Under the pieces are notes generated by a model that was not told where the DNA came from, ran no database searches, and was given only the letters and a program-made list of their open reading frames with translations. The translations under genes and the position numbers were made by a program. A DNA stretch of 29,292 nt from Lingula anatina. Taxonomy: Eukaryota; Brachiopoda; Lingulata; Lingulida; Lingulidae. Each line of letters starts with the position of its first letter. The stretch's first letter is position 1. Below, in pieces: positions 28,450-29,292 of the stretch. Location: the NCBI RefSeq assembly GCF_001039355.2, contig NW_019773572.1, positions 53,162 through 82,453 of the forward strand. The letters run 5' to 3'.

Positions 28450-29292
28450 TTTATCAGTTGACTGTGTCTAATGAATTTGTATTTTTGGACAATATATACT
28501 AACAGTCAATGAAAATGCATTACTTATTTATCAAATAATATTTTTAGTTCCTTTGGAACATTAAGAAAATAGCAGTTTTCGTGTGAAAAATGGCCTATTA
28601 TTCAGTCAAACAAGATGACCAAACAAGTGCATTTGTACTCATTTATATGGTTGGTAACGGTTCTCGATAAAAAAGTACAAGAAAGTTTTCTGATGTGTTT
28701 TCATTTACCGTCAGTATATTTGATAAAAACTTAACATTACTTTGAAAAACCATAGCTTAAAAAAGTTTGGCGTTAATAATTTAGACAAATCTAGTCCAAT
28801 GTTTGTGAAATTTGTACAAATGAGGCTTACAAACAAAAAAATCTGTGATGACCTTATCAGTTGACTGTGATTAATCAAAACGTATTTTTTTAACAGGCAA
28901 AATCCCCAGATTTAAATAGTTAGACGTTAGCTCTGTGCAATGAACTTGGATGTTACTTGGATTTGGATGTTTGTGAAACTTACAACTGTAGCTTAACAAA
29001 TGAAATAATCTGAAATAAGCTCATCAGCTGCCTGTGTCTAATGAAAAGTTTTTTGTTTTTTTTTTTGACAATATATTCAAGAACACTGAAAATTACATTA
29101 AAAAAGTGGCAAATTCCAAGGCTTAAAACAGTTAAACATTAATAATTTTGACAAATCTGGTCTAGTGTTTGTCAAATTTGAATAAATGAAGCTTAAAAAA
29201 AATCTGATATAAGATTTAGAACTTAAAATTACGTTAAAAAGACTGGCAATTTTCATGGATAAAAAAAAAGTTGAAACATTGATAATTTTGAC
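28450..29292. repeat. Degenerate repeat running off the right edge
   Basis: atcagttgactgtg(t/a)(c/t)taat recurs at 28453, 28856 and (as atcagctgcctgtgtctaat) at 29023. 'acaaatctagtccaatgttt' at 28783 matches 'acaaatctggtctagtgttt' at 29151, and 'gataattttgac' closes the window as the start of a further unit. The spacing is irregular (about 400 and 167 bp). Confidence 0.6.

Noticed and set aside
1-29292. CRISPR arrays, operons, rRNA genes, reverse transcriptase or integrase coding regions
   Set aside because: None seen; the regular 35-bp and 161-bp arrays are head-to-tail tandem repeats without unique spacers, in a eukaryotic context.

Overview
The window is nuclear DNA from an animal. It is AT-rich, intron-containing and crowded with transposable-element debris, microsatellites, homopolymer runs and assembly Ns. 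The only gene whose family I recognise is the 5' part of a YIF1 (Yip1-interacting factor) gene on the + strand, between about 8.6 and 10.9 kb. Its exons join in phase with GT/AG boundaries. A marine invertebrate is the best guess, and a bivalve mollusc the favourite. The reasons are a gag-like ORF of a type I associate with DIRS-like elements of corals and molluscs, a 161-bp tandem repeat inside a hairpin-ended element (reminiscent of bivalve 'pearl' elements and the ~160-bp bivalve satellite), and tRNA-derived SINE-like units. This assignment is inference; no species marker was seen.

Layout. 1-7.3 kb is a nest of repeats: a degenerate unit of roughly 325-350 bp in tandem, four units with an exact 161-bp period, and two of the three copies of a 30-bp terminal palindrome. 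Into this have landed an LTR-like segment (1413-1718) and an 894-bp PIF/Harbinger-type element with TAA target duplications (3058-3951). A minus-strand open exon-like segment at 4825-5121 could be part of an unrecognised gene. 7.5-8.3 kb holds an intact 244-codon retroelement gag-like ORF with a well-spaced GC box, TATA box and initiator. No reverse transcriptase follows it, and it ends where a zinc knuckle would be expected.

8.6-10.9 kb carries five well-supported YIF1 exons plus one candidate 30-bp microexon. They encode the Gly/Pro/Arg-rich cytosolic N-terminus, the conserved YIF1 core and the first membrane segment. The rest of the protein (four more membrane segments) was not found downstream. 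The 3' intron contains a GC-rich double hairpin, a single-N join, and a 342-bp N gap ending in poly-C.

12.3-29.3 kb contains a hairpin element whose right arm seeded a 35-bp x 8 minisatellite, two copies of a ~205-bp MITE with an identical 47-bp core, and a tRNA-Gly(GCC)-like pseudogene. It also has a 209-bp duplication joined at an N (probably an assembly artefact), a pair of CTCF-like sites in convergent orientation, a small inverted-repeat element with a G-rich core, and a cluster of tRNA-like SINE modules. A possible minus-strand 3'-terminal coding exon lies at 26267-26496. A further copy of the hairpin-ended repeat family sits at 26.5-27.4 kb and another degenerate repeat runs off the right edge.

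No operons, CRISPR arrays, rRNAs or intact tRNAs were seen. Apart from YIF1 and the gag-like ORF, the open frames look like chance or microsatellite readings, except for the few flagged here.
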